DNA of 64,000 nt from positions 1-64,000 of the forward strand of contig JAFSEZ010000034.1 of assembly GCA_017435505.1 (NCBI GenBank). The letters are read 5' to 3'. Each line of letters starts with the position of its first letter. Position 1 is the stretch's first letter. The stretch comes from Akkermansia sp. GTDB taxonomy: Bacteria; Verrucomicrobiota; Verrucomicrobiia; Verrucomicrobiales; Akkermansiaceae. Below are positions 40,366 through 50,200 of the stretch, piece after piece. The position numbers were made by a program, and so were the translations under genes. The notes beneath the pieces are model-generated. The model had not been told where the DNA came from and did not search any database. It saw only the letters and a list, made by a program, of their open reading frames with translations.

Positions 40366-41706
40366 TCAGGATTCTTCCTCATCACTTTCCCCGCGCAGTT
40401 GCTTGCGCGGGGAAATACCCATTTTGAGCAATTTTTTGACTTGGCCGGTAAAATTACCATTGCCATCGCTGAATTGGTTGAGTGCGGCATTGTAGCTGGC
40501 TTGAGCAGAACTCAATGCCTTGCCCACGCTATCAAAGCTTTCCTGCACAGAGGCCAGCTTATCATACAGTTTTGTAGCGCGGTCAAATATAGCCGCCACG
40601 TTCTTGTTCTGTAATTCTTTCTGCCACAAGTTGTAGGCCAACTGCAAAGCCATGAGTAAGTTGGTGGGGCTGATAAGGATGATTTTGCGCTTGTAAGCTT
40701 CCATCGGCAGAGAGGGTGCAGCTTGTACCGCAGCCATGTAGGAAGCTTCATTGGGCATGAACATCAACACATAGCTGATGGTCCCCTCCACGATGGAGGC
40801 ATAATCCTTGACGGACAATTCATCTATGTGTTTACGCACAGATGTTAGATGCGCATTCAGATATTTGAAGCGCTCCTCCTCCGTTTCTGCTGCCATGTAC
40901 TGGGCATACGCCGTGAGTGACACTTTTGAATCCACCACAACGCAGCGTTGATCCGGGAAGCGGATGACAACATCCGGGCGCACATTGCTGCCATTTTCTG
41001 TCTTGAAATTGGCTTGCACATAGTACTCTTCTCCTTTGCGGAGGCCTGATTCCTCCAACATGCGTTCCAGCACCATTTCCCCCCAATCACCTTGCTTCTT
41101 GCTATCACCTTTCAGAGCTAAGGCCAAGTTGGCGGCATCTTTACTCAGGCAATCGGTCTTTTCCATCATGCCTTTGATGACAGTCTCCAATGAGGCCTTG
41201 CGCTCTGCAGAAGCCGTGTTGGTTTCATGCACAGCCTTGCCCAAACTATCTAATTGGTCTCGCAAAGGCTTGAGAATGCCATCCATGCTTTCTTTGTTGC
41301 TTGCATTAAGACGTTGAGAGTTATCCCGCAAAAGCTTATCGGCAAGAGAGGAGAACTGCGCTAAATGCTTTTCCTGTATTTCTTGGATGCGCGCGGCCTC
41401 TGTAGCGCGGTGTTTCTGTTCGCTGTTCAGCGCGGTTTTATATCTCTCCGTCTCTGTACAGGCTTGGGTTAGCGCATCGTTGACATCTTTTAATTCCGCA
41501 CGCAGATTCTGCAATGTTTCTGCATCTTCCAAACGACGCTGATGCTCCATTTCGAGGGTTGCTTTGCAACGCTCCCATTCTGTGCGTACATCTGCCAGGC
41601 GCCGATTCGCCCGATATGCGGCAATAAAGTACCCGACTCCCGCGCCGATAAGGACACAGCCCAGCACAGATGCAATGACCATTTGCTCGGGAGGTAAGTT
41701 CAGCAT
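40366..41706 (-). CDS. rmuC: DNA recombination protein RmuC
   Basis: From ATG 41706 the 446-residue product has one N-terminal membrane helix (VIASVLGCVLIGAGVGYFIAA), a coiled coil of about 150 residues and the RmuC nuclease-like domain: QGDWGEMVLERMLEESGLRKG, RPDVVIRFPDQRCVVVDSKV with the PD-(D/E)xK core, and EASYMAAVQ. RmuC limits inverted-repeat-driven rearrangement. It lies 6 bases after the phosphoethanolamine transferase-like gene. A perfect hairpin (40386-40415) is embedded in its last codons. Confidence 0.93.
   Translation of the reverse strand: MLNLPPEQMVIASVLGCVLIGAGVGYFIAAYRANRRLADVRTEWERCKATLEMEHQRRLEDAETLQNLRAELKDVNDALTQACTETERYKTALNSEQKHRATEAARIQEIQEKHLAQFSSLADKLLRDNSQRLNASNKESMDGILKPLRDQLDSLGKAVHETNTASAERKASLETVIKGMMEKTDCLSKDAANLALALKGDSKKQGDWGEMVLERMLEESGLRKGEEYYVQANFKTENGSNVRPDVVIRFPDQRCVVVDSKVSLTAYAQYMAAETEEERFKYLNAHLTSVRKHIDELSVKDYASIVEGTISYVLMFMPNEASYMAAVQAAPSLPMEAYKRKIILISPTNLLMALQLAYNLWQKELQNKNVAAIFDRATKLYDKLASVQESFDSVGKALSSAQASYNAALNQFSDGNGNFTGQVKKLLKMGISPRKQLRGESDEEES
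40386..40415. terminator. 12-bp perfect inverted repeat inside the 3' end of rmuC
   Basis: TTTCCCCGCGCA (40386-40397) pairs perfectly with TGCGCGGGGAAA (40404-40415) around GTTGCT. It falls in the coding end of rmuC, downstream of the convergent rluD stop, and may act as a shared terminator or RNA 3'-end stabiliser. No long T run follows. Confidence 0.4.
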
Positions 41707-41712
41707 ACTCAA

Positions 41713-43536
41713 TTAAGGAAGATTGTGTGATTCAGGCATGGGGCCGGAGTATGGCTGCATCTTCTCGCTGCAAATATCTAGGCTCGCATCGTAGTAGGGG
41801 GTTGTAATGCCAAACAGACCCAGCAGCGTGTGGAAGATGTGCTCATGTGCCACGGTCTTGGTGCTGTTGGTACGCATTTGCTGCAATGCTTCAGCAAAAT
41901 GAGGATGCAGCTTATCAAAATCCGGGGAGGTGATGACGAACATGCCCACACGGCATCCGGTCGTGCTGTGGTAGTTGTACTTACTCTCACCCAAAGCTGC
42001 GCGTCCCCAAAGGCCATCGTGCCCCAAATACTCCCCATGGTCGCTGATGTAAAGGTAGACGAATGGTCGCCCACGCAGTGTCTGCACCACTCGGCGGATG
42101 AATTCATCCGTATAGTGTACCGTGTTGTCGTATGCGTTGTTTACCTCTTCCGCATGGGCGGCAGGATTCTGGAAATTGGTGGCAGAAGGCAGGAAAGGAG
42201 CCGTTTTCTTATCATAATGGTGGAAAGGCGTGTGGCTTCCTTCATTGTTGATGAATACGAGAAGATTGTCCTTGCGGTGGGCATTCACTACCGATGCAAT
42301 CTGCGGCAAGGAGGTCCAGGGGCTTCCCGGTGCATTGAATCGATCTTCCGAACACTTGGTCAACACGCGCACTACGCGATCGTATTTCAATTTCTGCCCG
42401 CATCGCTGCCCAAAGAATGAATACACCTTAAATCCGTGGTTGTTGAACAGCTCCAGCACAGAACCTGTAGTAGGTTGCATCTCCGGTTGTTTGTTCCATA
42501 TGTCGCGTCGGGCATTGGTAAGAATGGCAATTTGTGCTTGGCATGTATCGCAGGCGGCGGAGATACAGTTGGGAAAATTGATGAGATGGGACTGCGTGCG
42601 CAGCCAAGGTGTAGTATCCCTCTCGTAACCATTGAGACTCATGCGATCTGAACGAACGCTCTCGCCGATGTGAACGACAAGCACGCATCCTTCATGCCCC
42701 TTGAGCGTGCTCATAGAAGAATGCTTAAGCGTGGGTAAGGGCAGATTTTCAGCCTGCTCAATGGTGGCCTGATTATGCAAAAGAGCCTCCGCGCAGGCCA
42801 TGAAAAGATCGTATGCTTCTACAACAGGCCAAAAATGCTCTGTTTTGCGCTTATGTGGAGGCTGAACAATCCCTACTAAATAGCCAATCAGGCAGAAGAT
42901 TAAACCGGCATTCAGCAAGGACCATTTACTGTGTGCAAGGCGCAGTACACGCCCCAGCAGGTAAAAAAATAGCACCGCCCCGATGAATGCACCGATGGCC
43001 ATGCTCATGTTGAGTGGAGTCAGGTAGGTCAGCAGCTCATCCGCAGAGGCTTCCATCGTTTCGGCCAATACCAAAGAGTTGAGCCGAGTCCCATATTGAT
43101 GGTAGCCTACTTGTTGAGCCAGTTGCAGGAAGATGAAGGGAGCCCACAACACCAAACTGCCCCACCGCAGGAGCACCCAGAGCAGGCAGATGCAGCCCAT
43201 CATCAGGAAGATGGAGGTGGGCAACTGCCAGGGGGTAACAAATGCAAAGAGATTGCACGCGCAATCACATGCTGTGGCCAACAGCAACAGCACCCACAGC
43301 AAAGAAGCTTGGGGTAAGTAATCTTTGCCCCGCTTCCTGCTTACGACAAAACCGACCGCTACCAGTACTAACAGAACCGCAGCCACAGGCCACTCCATGC
43401 TAAAGGGCTGCTCCCACGCGCACAAAGACTTACACACCGAAACCAGTGGCAACACCAGCACGGCAATGAAGAAAAAAATGCGGCTGCGGAAGAACGAAAG
43501 CAAGGAGCGGCGGGGCTCTGGCTGCGGTTCACCCAT
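41713..43536 (-). CDS. Membrane phosphoethanolamine transferase-like sulfatase (EptA/CptA type)
   Basis: From ATG 43536 there are about 607 residues. The N-terminal 270 hold about five membrane helices. The C-terminal, exported domain is alkaline-phosphatase-like: LVVHIGESVRSDRMSLNGYERDT (metal-binding Glu), AACDTCQAQIAIL with the Thr expected to carry phosphoethanolamine, NNEGSHTPF, and YISDHGEYLG (metal Asp/His), with later His. Family enzymes decorate lipid A or other surface glycans with phosphoethanolamine, which can change polymyxin sensitivity. The C-terminus ends SHNLP. It is the middle gene of an operon with the YlbF-like protein and rmuC. Confidence 0.85.
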   Translation of the reverse strand: MGEPQPEPRRSLLSFFRSRIFFFIAVLVLPLVSVCKSLCAWEQPFSMEWPVAAVLLVLVAVGFVVSRKRGKDYLPQASLLWVLLLLATACDCACNLFAFVTPWQLPTSIFLMMGCICLLWVLLRWGSLVLWAPFIFLQLAQQVGYHQYGTRLNSLVLAETMEASADELLTYLTPLNMSMAIGAFIGAVLFFYLLGRVLRLAHSKWSLLNAGLIFCLIGYLVGIVQPPHKRKTEHFWPVVEAYDLFMACAEALLHNQATIEQAENLPLPTLKHSSMSTLKGHEGCVLVVHIGESVRSDRMSLNGYERDTTPWLRTQSHLINFPNCISAACDTCQAQIAILTNARRDIWNKQPEMQPTTGSVLELFNNHGFKVYSFFGQRCGQKLKYDRVVRVLTKCSEDRFNAPGSPWTSLPQIASVVNAHRKDNLLVFINNEGSHTPFHHYDKKTAPFLPSATNFQNPAAHAEEVNNAYDNTVHYTDEFIRRVVQTLRGRPFVYLYISDHGEYLGHDGLWGRAALGESKYNYHSTTGCRVGMFVITSPDFDKLHPHFAEALQQMRTNSTKTVAHEHIFHTLLGLFGITTPYYDASLDICSEKMQPYSGPMPESHNLP

Positions 43537-43553
43537 ACGTAGAAGAGTATTAT

Positions 43554-44099
43554 TTAGTGGTGATGCCCGCCACACTTGCACTCATGCCCTTCGCCATGTC
43601 CGTGGCCTCCGCACTTGCATTCGTGCCCTTCTTCCTTGCAGCTTCCGTCGCAGTTTTCGCAATTGCCTTCGCCCTTGCATCCTCCGCCGCAAGAGCAGGC
43701 GCTGATTTGCTGATTCAACGCCTCTGCCACTTCTTCATCAGTAGGTGCTACACCACGCTCAATGGCCATGCAAAGGTACTGATTCACCGTGTTGAGCATA
43801 TCATCCAGCATCTGGCGGGATTCCAAGAACCCGCTGCAAAGCGGATTTTCCACCACATCTTGTCGCAGACTGTCAAACTTGGCAATTTCTTCCTCAGAGG
43901 GAGGCATGCCGGCCATGTGCTTGTTGCGCAGCTCCTCGCCGTATTCATTCACCTTGCGGAACAAATCCGTAGCTTCTGCGTTCTGATAAAAAAGACCAAT
44001 CTTGGCTTTAGCTGCCACAACTTTTTGAGTCTCAGCAAATGCACTTGCTAATTTTGTGACCAGCTCAACCAGTTCCGGAGTAAGAGAAGTATTCGACAT
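43554..44099 (-). CDS. YlbF/YmcA-like protein with Cys/His-rich metal-binding tail
   Basis: From ATG 44099 the 181-residue product has two parts. Residues 1-130 are helical and match the YlbF/YmcA (Com_YlbF) pattern: LASAFAETQKVVAAKAKIG, LFRKVNEYGEEL, PSEEEIAKFDSL and SRQMLDDMLNTVNQYL. From about 134 to the end is a tail of Cys, His and Gly, with CSCGGGCK, NCENCDGSCK, two GHECKCGGH copies and a final HHH. B. subtilis YlbF/YmcA take part in an Fe-S-bearing complex; here the tail suggests direct metal binding, for example zinc or nickel. The start is set by the promoter at 44109-44137. Confidence 0.75.
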   Translation of the reverse strand: MSNTSLTPELVELVTKLASAFAETQKVVAAKAKIGLFYQNAEATDLFRKVNEYGEELRNKHMAGMPPSEEEIAKFDSLRQDVVENPLCSGFLESRQMLDDMLNTVNQYLCMAIERGVAPTDEEVAEALNQQISACSCGGGCKGEGNCENCDGSCKEEGHECKCGGHGHGEGHECKCGGHHH

Positions 44100-44108
44100 A
44101 ACACCCAC

Positions 44109-44137
44109 AAACTAGCATATTTGCTCTCGTGATGCAA
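44109..44137 (-). promoter_or_regulatory. Predicted leaderless promoter of the YlbF-like operon
   Basis: On the minus strand TTGCAT (44132-44137), a 17-base spacer and TAGTTT (44109-44114) end 9 bases before ATG 44099. Confidence 0.5.
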
Positions 44138-44232
44138 TCTCTCTTTTCGTCAGTTGCGAAGCTAACAAGCGAAGTCACCTTGCGTTGCGAACCCGGTACG
44201 CTCTCAGCGGATGTTTTCAAGGTAAAAAAGGC

Positions 44233-44261
44233 GTGACATCTGTGGGCAAAATTGCTAGAAT
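44233..44261 (+). promoter_or_regulatory. Predicted near-leaderless promoter of the dapA operon
   Basis: GTGACA (44233-44238), a 17-base spacer and TAGAAT (44256-44261) end 13 bases before ATG 44275. It lies inside the longest open frame, so it argues for the downstream start of dapA. Confidence 0.6.
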
Positions 44262-44274
44262 CGCGGGCGAGATT

Positions 44275-45159
44275 ATGAAATACCAGGGACTTTACACAGC
44301 TATTGTCACGCCGTTCAAGAATGATAAGGTGGATTATGATGATTTACAAGCGCTCGTTGAGGCTCAGATTGCCGGAGGGGTGGATGGCATCGTACCTGTG
44401 GGTACTACAGGTGAATCGCCCACGCTTAGCCACCACGAGCACATGGAAGTCATTCGCCGCACGGCTGAATTTGCTGCCGGGCGTTGCCAAGTCATTGCCG
44501 GTACCGGTTCAAACGCGACGATTGAAGCCATTGAGATGACAAAAGAGGCTGCGGATATGGGAGTGGATGGCACGTTGCAAGTGTGCCCATACTACAACAA
44601 GCCTAATCAAGAGGGCTTGTACCGCCACTTCAAAGCCGTAGCAGATAGCACCCCCCTGCCCGTTCTTCTGTATAGCATCCCCGGTCGCAGCGGTATCGAA
44701 ATTGCTGTGGATACGGTAGTTCGCTTGGCTCAGAATTGCCCCACTATCACCGCTATCAAGGAAGCCGGTGGCAGCGTGGAACGTGTCAACCAGCTGGTGG
44801 CTGCATTACCGGAGAATTTTGCCGTATTGAGTGGTGATGATGGCCTGACGGTTCCCTTTATTTCTTGCGGAGCCAAAGGTTTGGTTTCTGTCACCTCCAA
44901 CGTAGCGCCCGCAGAAATGAAAGCTTTGGTAGATGCGGCTCTCGCGGGTGATGGTTGCAAGGCTCTGGAGCTGCAGAAGAAATACTACCCGTTGATGAAG
45001 GGGCTGATGTCCTTGGACACGAATCCCATCCCCATCAAGGCGGCTTTGGCTCTGCGTGGTGATATCAGCTGGGAAGTCCGACTCCCCCTCGTGCCCCTGG
45101 CAGAAGAAAAACGAGCCAAGCTCGCAGACTTGCTCAAATCCTTTAACCTCATTGGATAA
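44275..45159 (+). CDS. dapA: 4-hydroxy-tetrahydrodipicolinate synthase
   Basis: DapA condenses pyruvate with aspartate semialdehyde to start the lysine/diaminopimelate branch. From ATG 44275 it has 294 residues. It shows YTAIVTPFKNDKVDY, GTTGESPTLSHHEHMEVI (substrate and Thr-Tyr-Tyr triad region), PYYNKPNQEGLYRHF with the catalytic Tyr, and the Schiff-base Lys in ITAIKEAGGSVERV. It leads a dapA-dapB-folK-panB operon with short gaps. Identity is certain. Confidence 0.97.
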   Translation: MKYQGLYTAIVTPFKNDKVDYDDLQALVEAQIAGGVDGIVPVGTTGESPTLSHHEHMEVIRRTAEFAAGRCQVIAGTGSNATIEAIEMTKEAADMGVDGTLQVCPYYNKPNQEGLYRHFKAVADSTPLPVLLYSIPGRSGIEIAVDTVVRLAQNCPTITAIKEAGGSVERVNQLVAALPENFAVLSGDDGLTVPFISCGAKGLVSVTSNVAPAEMKALVDAALAGDGCKALELQKKYYPLMKGLMSLDTNPIPIKAALALRGDISWEVRLPLVPLAEEKRAKLADLLKSFNLIG

Positions 45160-45165
45160 ATTGCC

Positions 45166-45897
45166 ATGAAAATTCTAGTGACAGGTATCTCCGGCCGCAT
45201 GGGCCAAACTGTAAAACTGGCTGTGGAGCAGAACGAACAGACAGAATTGGGCGCTACCCACGATGTTGGGCAGGATGTGGTAGCGGCCATGCAGCAGGCA
45301 GATTGCACGATTGACTTTTCATTCCACGGCTTTACGCCGGAGCTACTGGATACGGCTGTAGCTCAAGGCAAGCCCTTGGTGATTGGTACGACCGGACACA
45401 CCGATGAGGAGCGCGCCGCCATCAAGGCTGCAGCCACCCGTATTCCCATTGTGTATGCTTCCAACTACTCCGTTGGCGTCAACACGCTTTTCTGGCTTAC
45501 ACGCAAGGCTACGCAGATTCTCCGGGATTACGATATTGAAATCATTGAAATGCACCATCACCACAAGCTCGATGCTCCCAGCGGCACGGCTCGTACGCTG
45601 GCAGAAGTTGTGTGTAAAGAGACGGGTATGGATTACGACAAAGACGTGATGCATGGCCGCGAGGGCTTGGTGGGAGCCCGCCCCCAACGCCAGATTGGCA
45701 TGCACTCCATGCGCGGTGGTGATGTTGTGGGAGATCACACCGTCATCTACGCCACAGATGGAGAGCGCGTGGAGCTCACCCATAAAGCGTCCAGCCGTAT
45801 GACCTTTGCCGGTGGTGCCGTGCGCGCAGCCCTTTGGCTGGCGGACAAACCCGCAGGGCTATACAGTATGCAGGATGTCCTCGGCTTTGCTGACTGA
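45166..45897 (+). CDS. dapB: 4-hydroxy-tetrahydrodipicolinate reductase
   Basis: DapB reduces the DapA product with NAD(P)H on the way to diaminopimelate. The 243-residue protein begins KILVTGISGRMGQTVKLA, a glycine-rich Rossmann motif. The family motif EIIEMHHHHKLDAPSGTA holds the catalytic His and Lys and the substrate-binding GT loop. Conserved GTTGHTDEE and SNYSVGVN are also present. It is 6 bases after dapA. Confidence 0.97.
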   Translation: MKILVTGISGRMGQTVKLAVEQNEQTELGATHDVGQDVVAAMQQADCTIDFSFHGFTPELLDTAVAQGKPLVIGTTGHTDEERAAIKAAATRIPIVYASNYSVGVNTLFWLTRKATQILRDYDIEIIEMHHHHKLDAPSGTARTLAEVVCKETGMDYDKDVMHGREGLVGARPQRQIGMHSMRGGDVVGDHTVIYATDGERVELTHKASSRMTFAGGAVRAALWLADKPAGLYSMQDVLGFAD

Positions 45898-45898
45898 T

Positions 45899-46414
45899 AT
45901 GCAACAACAATCCGGTGAACATGCGCTGGTGCGAGTCGGGCTTTCTCTGGGGGCCAACTTGGGAGACCGGCTGGCAACCTTGGAGCGCGTATGCGACTAT
46001 CTGAGCGAGATTTTCGGTTCTCTCCGCTTGTCTCAGGTGTACGAAACGGAGCCGGTGGACTGTCCACCCGGTTCTCCGGCGTACCTGAATGCTTGCGTGG
46101 AAGTATCGACCACGATGTCTGCGCCTGCCGTTTTGCGTTGCTGTCAGGAAATTGAAAAAGACTTGGGGCGTACCCGTAGCGGAGAATACGGAGAGCCCCG
46201 CACATGTGATATCGATGTACTCTACTACGGAGAGATGGTCAGCGATGCCCCGGAGCTTATTTTACCTCATCCGAGAGCGCACTTGAGAGAGTTTGTGCTA
46301 CGCCCGCTCTGTGACATAGATTCGCTGTTGGTTTTGCCCGGTCAACACGCTACGGTGCAGGAGCTGCTCGCGGCCTTCCCCCCCAAAAATGCGGTAACGC
46401 TATACCCATTATAA
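45899..46414 (+). CDS. folK: 2-amino-4-hydroxy-6-hydroxymethyldihydropteridine pyrophosphokinase
   Basis: FolK activates the pterin for dihydropteroate synthesis in folate biosynthesis. From ATG 45899, 1 base after the dapB stop, it has about 171 residues. Motifs: VGLSLGANLGDRLATLERV, the ATP-pterin site QVYETEPVDCPPGSPAYLNACVEV, RTRSGEYGEPRTCDIDVLYYG with the metal-binding Asp pair, and LPHPRAHLREFVLRPLCDID. Starts further upstream would overlap dapB and are not needed. Confidence 0.95.
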   Translation: MQQQSGEHALVRVGLSLGANLGDRLATLERVCDYLSEIFGSLRLSQVYETEPVDCPPGSPAYLNACVEVSTTMSAPAVLRCCQEIEKDLGRTRSGEYGEPRTCDIDVLYYGEMVSDAPELILPHPRAHLREFVLRPLCDIDSLLVLPGQHATVQELLAAFPPKNAVTLYPL

Positions 46415-46430
46415 GCTTTCCACACCATCC

Positions 46431-47195
46431 ATGAACGCGAAAATCGCCAATATCATTGCCAAGAAAGGAAAAGAGCCCATATCGGAGCTGACAGCATACG
46501 ACTATCCCACAGCACGATTGTTGGATGAGGCCGGAGTGGATATGTTGCTCGTGGGGGATTCTTTGGGCATGGTGATGCTGGGCTACCCTGATACAACGCA
46601 TGTGAAACTTGAGCACATGCTGCATCATGGTGCAGCCGTGGTGCGCGCGGTCAAAAACGCATTGGTGATTGTGGATATGCCCATCCACACCTACGATACT
46701 CCGGAGCAAGCGCTCTCAACCGCTCGTGCTCTCATGGCTATCGGGGCAGATGCCGTAAAACTGGAAGGCGGTGTTGAGAAAGAAGAACACATCCGCACCA
46801 TTGTGCAAGCCGGCATCCCCGTGCAGGGGCATATCGGCTTGTTGCCTCAAAAGGTAAAAGAAGACGGAGGCTTCCGCATGAAGGGCCGCACAGAGGAAGA
46901 AGCGGCAGCTATCATGCTCGATATGGAAGCAGTCGTTCGCGCGGGGGCGTTCTCCGTCGTGATTGAATGCACCAAGCACAGTGTGGCGGCTGCCATTACA
47001 AAAGCCTGTCCCATCGTCACAATCGGTATTGGCGCGGGAAACGGCACTTGCGATGGTGAAGTATCAGTCATCCACGATTTAATTGGCGCTTATCCTTGGT
47101 TTGTACCCGGCTTTGCTAGGCCCAAGGCCAATGTATCCGCTGAAATCAAGCGTGCTGCAGCAGAATGGATACAATCTATAAGCATCAATAAGTGA
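46431..47195 (+). CDS. panB: 3-methyl-2-oxobutanoate hydroxymethyltransferase
   Basis: PanB makes ketopantoate from ketoisovalerate and methylene-tetrahydrofolate, the first step of pantothenate synthesis. The 254-residue protein shows ISELTAYDYPTARLLDEAG, the metal-binding LLVGDSLGMVMLGYPDT, VVDMPIHTYD, GADAVKLEGGVE and the catalytic Glu region FSVVIECTKHSVAAAI. It uses a folate cofactor, which fits its place after folK. PanC is 25 kb away. Confidence 0.97.
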   Translation: MNAKIANIIAKKGKEPISELTAYDYPTARLLDEAGVDMLLVGDSLGMVMLGYPDTTHVKLEHMLHHGAAVVRAVKNALVIVDMPIHTYDTPEQALSTARALMAIGADAVKLEGGVEKEEHIRTIVQAGIPVQGHIGLLPQKVKEDGGFRMKGRTEEEAAAIMLDMEAVVRAGAFSVVIECTKHSVAAAITKACPIVTIGIGAGNGTCDGEVSVIHDLIGAYPWFVPGFARPKANVSAEIKRAAAEWIQSISINK

Positions 47196-47202
47196 TGCTT
47201 AT
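47178..47202 (+). terminator. Hairpin at the panB stop
   Basis: ATAAGCATCA pairs with TGATGCTTAT around ATAAG and is followed by TTACTGCTTTTTG. It overlaps the panB stop codon and precedes the convergent kinase stop at 47203. It probably ends the dapA-panB operon. Confidence 0.55.
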
Positions 47203-50200
47203 TTACTGCTTTTTGTGATATTCTCCCTTTGAATCCTTTGTAAAGGTTTCTTCTACACCCGTCAGCATCCAGCGGATTCGCATGGAGGTGGATGATTTTT
47301 CCAGAATGGTGCCAATTTTGGCAAGAGTGTGCGGCGTATCACATATTCTGGCTTCTTTGCCTTCTATGTAAAGGAACATTGATTTATTTCCCCAATGGAT
47401 AAGAGTCGTCTCGCCATTGGTTCCGGGGTCTTGCTTGTAGACGCCCTCGCTATCGCGGGTATAGCTTGTTTCTTTCCATCCATGCCACTTGAGGACAAGT
47501 TTGTTTGCGTCAAAACTCAATACATCCGCACTTTCGCATTTCCCCTGAGGAGTCATTCTCCACGCCTTATTGCGTCCCTTGTGTATCGTCAGCGGCCCCA
47601 CCCACATACGACTATGCAAGGTGATGACTTCGCATTCAGCCCCATCGGCAAACTCGACAGAATCAATCGTGTAGCAGTTGTCCGGGCGCCGTGTGTAGGT
47701 AATGTTCATTCTGCGTTTTTCGCTGACATCAATGCGGCTTCCATCATTCAGCGTCAAGCCTCTGTTTTTTTCAAAGAATGCGTCTTCCCAGTTCAGCACC
47801 ATCTTGTTTTTATCGAAATGCACAACATCAGCCTTAAATGTTCCATATTTAGGAGAAATCCGCAGCTGTGGTGCATTATTTGCATCCAAATCGGCTTCGA
47901 CCTGTGTGAAAGCATCTGCATACCATATACGGGTATTGGAGAACGAGAGATCCGTTTTCTGCCGGGGCTCAAGCACATATACATCGGTGCCCGGTTTCTT
48001 CTTAAAGGTTTCCTGTGTTTTCTCCTTGATTCTCCATGAAAGCGTGTAGCTATCATCTGTCTTCTCAATCACGTCGCATTGTTCACAAATTCCCGATGAA
48101 AGAAGAAGAGTAGCAGTTTTACGTTGAATGCCCACGTACCCGCGCCATTTTCCCGGACTCTCAAACATGCGTACACAACTAGCACCATCCGGAGAATCTT
48201 CTCTTACATATACTCCCTTCCCATCGTTGATGTATGTAATTTCTTCGCCATGCCTACCCCTCAAGCGCAATCTTTTGTTGTTCACTTCCAAGGTTTTTAT
48301 ATCCTTGATATACTGAAAGACCGAAAGCAAGATACCGGAACTTCCCGGAATATCTGCATAGGTAGATCTTCCTCCATAGTCTACGATAGAGATCAGCTTT
48401 GTTCCCACCGGAAAGTTTGTCGTAACAAATCCGCCGCACGGCATGCGCCGGAAAGTTTCTCTTTCATTTGTGTCTTTCCATTTTACGCAGAGTTCGTCCT
48501 CTTTCACATACAGAACATCTGCCACTCGCTTTTTTATGGACACCTCTGCAATAAGCGTCCGTTCAGCCTGATTGATGCGTACATTTCTGGCGCTGGCATC
48601 CTTGGGGAACATCCAATCTATGGAAGTCAGAGGGTATTTAGCAGGAGCCTGTTGAGAATGATTATTTGCGCTACTGTTGCCATAGTAAATTCCATCATCG
48701 GCCAACTCATATTTCTCTTGCAAATCACTACCGCTCCTTGTGATAGTAATCGTCTTCGAGGTGATCTCTAAATGTTTTAACGTGTGCGTTTTGTGTGCGC
48801 TTTCACGAACGATCTTCGCTGATTTCATTTTGTTAACCAAAACGAGAGTTGTGCCATCTTGATTAGCGAGAGGATACAGATGCGTGTATTTCTCATCCTC
48901 ACGCAGGTATATGCCCTTGGCGTATCGCTTATATCGTGCAGTTTCTCCACTTTGATTCCAGCGGATGGAAACACTATTTTCATCTCTTTGCAGAATGGTG
49001 GCCGTTTCTGCTTTCATGTCGGAGAGAGGTCGCACGAAAGTCTCACCATTCAAAAAGCAGGGGCTGCGCCACGATGATTCGGTCACATCGATCCATACGC
49101 CCTGTTCGCTCTCTGGAGGCATCTCACAATAGGTATCGTGAGATATGCGAAGATAATCAACCAGCTGCGTCTTGTCTGCACCGTTGTCTTTTTCCAAGGT
49201 CATACCATAATCGCTGTGTGCAACGATAGTACCTTCGGCCGCTCCGGTCAAACGATTAGCTTGCTGGAGATTAGCTTGTGCCATTCCGTTGGGTGTAACA
49301 ATGCTGATACGCTCATGGGGGAACGGAGCGGCCTTCTTCTGTGCGGTGCTTAAAATCCAGCGTTTCACCAATACGGAGAAGGGTTCCAACGAATCAGGAT
49401 AATACCTGTACGGGTTGCTTTGAACGGCATCATCAATGCGACCACTCAGAAGATGGTACAGCGTTTGCACCTCTTGCTCTATCCTCGCATTGCCGATTTT
49501 GCGGATAAGCTCCATTTTATCTTCCCTGCTCATGCTCTCACGATATTGAGCGTTAAACTTGCGTTTGAGCATAGCGTCTACGCCATCACTCACTTTCTTC
49601 ATCTCTGCCACAATCTGTTTACGGCGTTTCCCATAAAGAGATGAATCCTCTGTGTCAAGAGAAACGTAGTCAGGCATTGCAGAAGATGGGGCGGAACTCA
49701 TTTCATCTGCCGAATCAACGGAAGAAATGGTATAGTATTGATCGGAAGTCTCCTGAGAATCCGGGAGTGTCTCTGTTTCTTTTTTCTGAGAAAGTTGTGT
49801 TTTCAGTGCTGATGCATCATCCCATTTCTTTAGCACTAAAGCCAACTGAGAGTAGGGGCTATTGCTTAACTCAAAAAGCTCAATCACTTTCTCCTGCTGG
49901 ACTTGCATTTCAACCTTGTTGTCCTTGTGAGCATAATAGCAAAGTTTCGAAAAGTGAAGAAAGGCTTTCCAAACTTCTTCCCCCGCCTCATTCCGCTGGG
50001 GAAGCGCTGCCTTGTCATTGCGAATGGCATGCCATATCGTACGCATTTTATTCATCCCCTCTTTCCCGGCCGGTGAATTGGAAGTATCAGAGGAAAGCCG
50101 ATTGGTAAAAATCTTCATGGCATCCTCCGACTTAATGCCTCCCTCTCCCAATTCTGCTAAGTAAACGGAAACCAAGCCCCCCCAAGCACCCATGGCAGGG

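Noticed and set aside
44185..44275. A longer DapA with 30 extra N-terminal residues
   Set aside because: The extension reads through a predicted promoter (44233-44261), and DapA proteins begin near the downstream ATG.
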